From contig NC_083341.1 of assembly GCF_019175385.1 (NCBI RefSeq), positions 16,128,203 through 16,192,202 on the forward strand: a stretch of 64,000 nucleotides of DNA. The letters are read 5' to 3'. The notes below the pieces were generated by a model. That model made no database searches. It was not told the origin of the DNA and saw only the letters and a list, made by a program, of their open reading frames with translations. Numbering within the stretch: position 1 is the first letter of the stretch; every line of letters begins with the position of its first letter. This DNA comes from Lycium barbarum. Its lineage: Eukaryota > Streptophyta > Magnoliopsida > Solanales > Solanaceae. The position numbers and the translations under genes were made by a program. Positions 58,513-64,000 of this stretch are shown here, piece after piece.

Positions 58513-59920
58513 GTGCTTCCATGATTACCATCCTAAAGGGGAAGTGTGCATTTTCACAACTTAATTAAATCAAGAAGAAAATTATGTACTAATGGGAGAG
58601 GCAATTATTGGATGTAATTAACAAGAGAGCAAGTTGGGTAACAAGTTGGCAAAAAGTACAAACAAATTTGAAAAGCTTTTGGGGGTATGTCGTCCACAAA
58701 CAAGATCATGAAAAAGATTTGTAATTGGTCCATTTGATTTAATTGAAAAAATTATATATTCGCACTTGATACATGCACCTCTTTCTGCAAATCAACAGTC
58801 GAACTTATTTTTAAAAATGAAACTGAAAATAATATAATGTAGTGTAACTTTGTCAAGTCCTTTTGACCTTTTACATCATGCATGAAAGATGCGTTTTTTA
58901 TTATTGATAATTATGCACCAACAACATACCCAATAAAATCTCACAAAGTGAAATTTGGGGAGAACAAAGTGTATACGGACTTTACTCCTGTCTTGAGAGG
59001 TGAAGAAGCTGTTTATTGTATAATTATGCACGGAAGTCAAAATATTAATGAAATGTTCTTGAATTAAAACCATACCTTCATCTGAATAGCAAAGCAAGCA
59101 CCGTGGGGATAGGCAAAATTTTATTTTATTTAGAGAGAGATATTTTAGGTAGAAAAGAAGCAAAAAAAAAAAAAAAAAGAGTTTTCAGTTTTCAACTTAA
59201 GCGGAATAATATTATTAGATGCTACTTATACATTCTATAAAAAGAGAGTAAACTTAATAAAATAGGGATGAGCAAGTTTTAATTCTATAATGGGATATTA
59301 TGTTTGAAATTGTCTTATCATAATCTTTAATATATAGAGTCTACATCATCTTGTCCTTCAAAAACAATTGTGTGGTGACGTTGCCATTACATGAAGTGAC
59401 TCTTCTCTTACTCATGTCCCCAATTGTTTTTCTTTTTTAAAAAATTCCATCTTGTAATTAAAATCTAAAACAGTAAATTGTTGTGCTTAAGCTCCAAATA
59501 ATGTAGCAAATTGAATTGGCTAGTCCGAAAGAAAAGTACACTCCCCAACTTTTTTTGAAGTTTCTTTCTTTCCAATCTTAAGTATCCACAAAACAAAAGA
59601 TTTTGAAAAATAATGTTCTTAAATTAAACAAAATAATGGTTTATTAATAGGATTTAAGTTCCGTGCACTATCCGTATAAAATTTTTACCCAAACAGATCA
59701 CGTATATAATAATTATATTTTATAGGTAAATCTCTCTGACAAGTATCTATTGATTATGGTAACATGATAAATAACATTTTTAATAAGTCTTGTGTCTCAT
59801 AAATATTGTTTGCACCACCCTTTTTTGTTCATTAATAATGTCTCGTAGATACACTCTATCGGTACAAGAAATCAAGAATATTTAATATTACAGTTGAAAC
59901 AGTTTATTTTTGTTTGTTAC
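58513..59920. other. ERF upstream region and AT-rich intergenic
   Basis: Promoter-side sequence of the minus-strand ERF. No second gene is supported; the small antiparallel frames near 58876-59163 have no domain features. Confidence 0.5.
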
Positions 59921-60272
59921 ATATATATACTCTACGATAGGTTTCTATATAGTCCAAGTAAAAAAATCTGCGTAAATTAATAAATAATAACTCAAGCGTG
60001 CTTATATTTCTAATTCCGTTATGACTTTTGACATTTTAATTATTAGTTTGTCCTTTCACTATCGATCAAAAGTAAGCAAAAAATTTAATAATATTATTAT
60101 ATATACTCTACGATAGGTTTCTATATAGTCCAAGTAAAAAAATCAGCGTAAATTAATAAATAATAACTCAAGTGTGCTTATATTTCTAATTCCGTTATGA
60201 CTTTTGACATTTTAATTATTAGTTTGTCCTTTCACTATCGATCAAAAGTGAGCAAAATATTCAATACTATTA
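59921..60272. repeat. Tandem duplication, 176-bp unit
   Basis: Two head-to-tail copies begin at about 59921 and 60097; for example ctctacgataggtttctat occurs at 59930 and 60106. They differ at only a few bases by eye, so the duplication is recent. No coding content. Confidence 0.95.
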
Positions 60273-60381
60273 TTACAAGGAAACACCTTGGGGGCCTCAC
60301 ATCTGAGATTTGTCGTTTTCCGTCGGCTGATACCCCACCTCTAATAAAAATACATTAAAATGGATAAGCTAAAATTAGACC

Positions 60382-60432
60382 GGGGGGGGGGGGGTGTTTG
60401 CGGGTGGGGTGGGCGTGGGGGTGGGGTTTGTG
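60382..60432 (+). other. G-rich tract, G-quadruplex candidate
   Basis: A run of 13 G is followed within 40 bases by further GGG/GGGG runs (cgggtggggtgggcgtgggg), satisfying the four-run pattern for a G-quadruplex on the plus strand. Confidence 0.8.
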
Positions 60433-62883
60433 GTTGAAGCTACAAATTTGTTTACAGAGTAAAATTTAGTAGCTATGACTAAATTTTCTATTTGTATTTA
60501 TAAATCTAGCTACTTAATAATAATAAATAATTTATTCAGAATTCAATTATAATTAAGACGTTTTTTCTAGAATTCATAATTCATAAACTCTGATTCTAAT
60601 TTCGCAAATCTCCCAGTGGGATGCGATATGATTCCTCGTTGTTGAATTTGAATTACAAGAATGAAAAACATTTAGTAGAAAATAATTTTTCTGCTAAGAA
60701 AAAGCAATTTTTCTTTTAACGGGTTAAGGACGCGAAGTTAATTAATGAGGTAAGTAGAAAATAGTGAGTAACATGTGATTATACTAAAAAAAGAGATAAA
60801 TTGAAATTAGCTTCTTTTTTCTTTCTTCTTTCTTTCCGTTGCCGGTTTTTATGAAAAAGATTTATATCGAGCAATAGATATAAAATAAGAAATAAACATA
60901 TCGTGGCAGGCCATGCTGAATTTTCCAAGCCTTTAATTTCCTTTTTTTCTCCCTTTGCATCATTGCATGGTTAGTTGGTCGGCCTCATTTTTTTGGATGT
61001 TTTTCTTATCGGTTTTGCATTCTGAGAAGGTACTAACACAATTGAGGGTTGTATTAGAGTTCTTTCATTACACCACACTAGTAGAAATAAAGATTTTTCC
61101 AGTGGAAATCTCACCGACATTCAGTGAGAAATAGTCACTAAACATTTTTCATTGGAAAAATAGAGATTTGATAGTGCCAGTATAACATTAATTAAAAGAG
61201 CATAAGTTTAGTAATTAATTACACAATTTACCTTTTTGGAGGGAAAGTGTATTGAAGAGGGAGCGTACCACTGAGAGTTATGGTAGAATAAATATATATA
61301 AAAAACTCACGCTTAATTAGAGTTCTGAAATCTGAGCATGGAAAAATCTTATACCTAAGTGCCCTTCTCCTTTAATGGATACACAACATCATGAATTCGA
61401 GTTAGTCGAGGCTGATCAATAAGGAACTGAAGTGAAAAAGAAAAGGAAAAAGAGAGAGTATTTGGTGGGTGTGGGTAAAGATCAAATATGCTAGAATAAA
61501 AGAGTACCGGACAAATGGAAAGAGACAACATTGCAAATTAATGTATGAAACTTTTTCATTGTAATCATTTTAGTTGTGCGCAAGGCCTATGAAACCAATT
61601 TAAAAGCATGTGAGATGGTTTGATATAGATCCTTACAATATATATAGTTAATCCATAACATAATATTTTGTCGGAATTACCTTTTTTTTCTAATGAAGAA
61701 TTTGATTTTTATCCAAAGACAATAAGTTATTAAAAAAAAAAAACTCAAGGATCGTTCTGTTGGAGGTATTAAAATAAAGTTTCAATATCTGTTGGAGATT
61801 TGGAGGTATTAAGAAAAAATAATTTCAATATCTCGTACATATAACTGACTGCATAAAAATTTCGGCCTTTCCAATTCTTCAATCAATCTCGATATTAACA
61901 TCTTGATATTTCGGTTAATCATAAAATATTCAGACTGAAATTCTCAAAATCGAACAAACCAATGTAGGGAAAGATTATAAAAAAATAATCTTTGCATAAT
62001 TAATGTTATGTAATCATATTGGCTGTATAAGAAACAAAAGAAATAGTCCTGGTATAACTAGTACTGTCGCATTTGTTGACGATATTAAACAATATTTGTA
62101 CTAAGCTATGTAGGAATTTATTTATTATTTTATGCAAAAATGTAAAATAAGAATATATCTGTGTATTTAGCAGTACGGAGATTAAAGTAATTAAAATAAT
62201 TAATTCCTAAATTACCTTCCTTCTAGTAGTATTCCCTGCATAATAAACTCTCTATGTACAATATTATTCATCGCATAACAATTCATTTGACCATTATTCA
62301 TTGCACAAATAATTTCTACATTACAATATCCATTTAACTAGTATATAATTGAACTAAACGTTGCCCAATGCAATTTGACAGATTTCAACGTGTGATCTAT
62401 TCGATTTTCCAGGTTCAACTCGCGCTCAATAATATACTATATTTAGCAAAAAATTTAAAGCAGAGTTAAAATTTGAATGAAAATACCCTTAATTAAATAT
62501 GGAAGAACTCCAACACAATATACTGGAGTTTAAAACTTTTCTAGCACGGTGTGCTGAAATTTGAAAACTCCTTACAAATGAAACTCTAATATATTGAAAT
62601 TATAAACCTTTTCAAATAAAGCTCCAAAACACTGTACTGAAATACTAATTTGGCATCAGACTTCGCCAATACGTTGAGCTTATTGGTTCAGTTTAGAAAT
62701 CATCATGATGTTGTTTTCCAATTCATAAAGCTAAGGTTGATATGGATGATGCATTTTGGAATATAAAATGAGTAGTTTTTTCTATTTTGGTAAAAGAATT
62801 CATCGAGGAAATTACATCATGCAGAAGGCAAGGTCATGTAGCAATCCTGAAAGAGTCTAGGAATTTGTAATTCTACAACGGGC
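60433..62883. other. AT-rich intergenic; possible CACTA end near 61075
   Basis: 'cactagtagaaataaag' at about 61075 resembles the CACTA-family terminus, but no partner end was found. A ~45-bp imperfect direct repeat ('ggaggtattaa...ttcaatatct') lies at about 61760-61835. No gene is supported. Confidence 0.45.
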
Positions 62884-63141
62884 AATTTGCACGATTGCCC
62901 TTCGCTGGGGGTGGTCTTTAATTTTTGTCCCTCAAAATGGTGGTCTTTAACTATTGCCCATTAAGCAGAATTTCGCTGTAAATTCTGCCTTAAGACAAAA
63001 TTTGCACATGAATAGAATTTGCAAAATTCTGCCTTGCGATAATTTTTCTTTTTTTTTACTGAGCTGGATTTCGAACTCATAACCTCGGGGTTAGGCGAAA
63101 GCCAAAACTTAAAGACCACTAGTTTGAAGGACAATCCGCGA
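62884..63141. mobile_element. Foldback MITE-like repeat, complete copy
   Basis: The left edge (gcacgattgcccttcgctgg ... tggtctttaa) is an imperfect reverse complement of the right edge (ttaaagaccactagtttgaa ... ggacaatccgcg). Interior words 'gcagaatttcgctg / aattctgcctta' also mirror each other. The sequence around 63060-63090 ('gagctggatttcgaactcat') gives it a SINE-like look, but the ends are inverted. Confidence 0.6.
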
Positions 63142-63536
63142 AATAAATAAATAAATAAATTCTACAACTGGGAACCCGGCCCAAGAAACTTAAGTTTGTG
63201 ATTCTACAAGAGTTAGAAGTTTCACATGGAGTTTAAATCTCCATCACACCGCATTGGAGTTCACATGTAAAAGTATAAATCTTCATCACATTATGAGTTT
63301 TACTTAAAGGGAGTTTTCAAACTACATGACACATTTTAGCTTCGGATATTTTGGTCAAAATTTTATTTTCGCGTTAAAAAGTGACTATTTTTCATTAACA
63401 TCGAAAACAATGGGCTAAACTTTGAATACTGGTTAAACGACTGACTATCCCTCGGGTTGTTTGCATGAAAGGAATTCTTTTGTGCTACTATTTAAATATG
63501 TCCCAATTTTGACGTTTTGTATGGAAACATTTTTTT
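63142..63536. other. Intergenic between two repeat copies
   Basis: No gene or defined element was recognised. Confidence 0.5.
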
Positions 63537-64000
63537 TCCGCGAATTGTCCTTCAAAGGCGTTGGTCTTTAATTTTTGGCCCTCAAATTGTTGGTCTTTAA
63601 TTTTTACTTTTTGCCTAAAAATTTGCCGAAAAAAATACCTCGAGGTTCTAGGTTAGAATCTAGCTCAGTAATAATAATAAAAAAAATTGCAAGGCAAGAT
63701 TTCGCGAAAATTTTATCTTATAAGACAGAATTTAGTTATGCCTTAAGGCAAATTATGTCTTATAAGGAAAAACTTAGTTATAGTTGGGCATACGCTAATC
63801 ACGTGCCATTTGATATAACAAGTTAACAGCCTATTCAGAAATCAGTTCTAACATGAAAAGGATAATTTCTCTTTGTTCCCCCTCGTTCCCAAACTTCCAA
63901 TTCAATATTTCTTAAACTCTTGAAATTAAGCCTTTGATTACAACGAAAAAGACATTCTTTTGCAAATTCATCCCATCAAAATTCGAAGAAGAAGTCTGCA
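63537..64000. mobile_element. Second copy of the foldback repeat, right limit uncertain
   Basis: It starts ccgcgaattgtccttcaaag ... ggtctttaattttt, matching the reversed right edge of the copy at 62884. It then has 'cctcgaggttctaggttaga' and 'agacagaatttagttatgcc' blocks corresponding to the earlier copy. The far end cannot be fixed inside the window. Confidence 0.5.

Noticed and set aside
1..64000. Integrated plant pararetrovirus or other viral sequence
   Set aside because: No movement-protein, coat-protein or viral RT pattern was seen; all RT or gag remnants fit LTR elements or a LINE.

Overview
The window is nuclear DNA from a flowering plant, most likely Solanaceae. It is AT-rich and intron-bearing. 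It carries plant-specific families (AP2/ERF factors, a MULE with a Ulp1-type gene, BED-finger hAT, tRNA-Asp- and tRNA-iMet-primed LTR elements) and SINE/LINE remnants of the kind common in nightshades, such as the (CAA)n-flanked tail and degenerate tRNA-derived SINEs. No bacterial, organellar or viral genes were seen.

Only two host genes look intact. Both are intronless ERF transcription factors with an AP2 domain and a C-terminal EDLL-like activation motif. One is at 16061-16951 (+), with three in-frame 35-residue repeats. The other is at 57886-58476 (-). They are paralogous, about 41 kb apart, and everything between them is transposon or AT-rich intergenic DNA.

Layout. 1-1127: 3' end and LTR of a Copia-like element. 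1251-1954 and 2413-2702: two TIR elements with TA duplications. 2703-5738: Helitron-like repeat array ending in hairpin-CTAG. 6672-7032: MITE. 8030-8160: SINE. 10177-12693: degraded LTR element with an antisense 'gypsy-type transposon' ORF. 15155-15834: two MITEs in the ERF promoter. 18710-21475: two hAT-type non-autonomous elements, with a SINE and a LINE/SINE tail between them. 22572-36021: probable Helitron carrying exon-like fragments, into which a hAT MITE (22999-23581) and a 9.8-kb MULE (23592-33366) inserted side by side. The MULE has a four-exon transposase with one nonsense codon and a convergent Ulp1/DUF1985 gene that has lost part of its protease core. 36535-37660: RTE-type LINE remnant. 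38431-38929: foldback MULE-type MITE.

40077-56626 is a three-level nest. A hAT transposase gene is split by a tRNA-iMet-primed LTR element without coding capacity (40669-55082, minus strand, TSD ttctc). That element is split by a gag-only, tRNA-Asp-primed LTR element (45253-51842, plus strand, TSD cccat) whose LTRs are nearly identical. All joins are supported by perfect target-site duplications read directly from the sequence. The right end (58.5-64 kb) is intergenic, with a 176-bp tandem duplication, a G-rich tract and two copies of a foldback repeat.

The autonomous-type functions (MULE and hAT transposases, LINE reverse transcriptase) all carry disabling changes. The youngest structure, the inner LTR element, encodes only a gag-like protein and would need pol from a partner.
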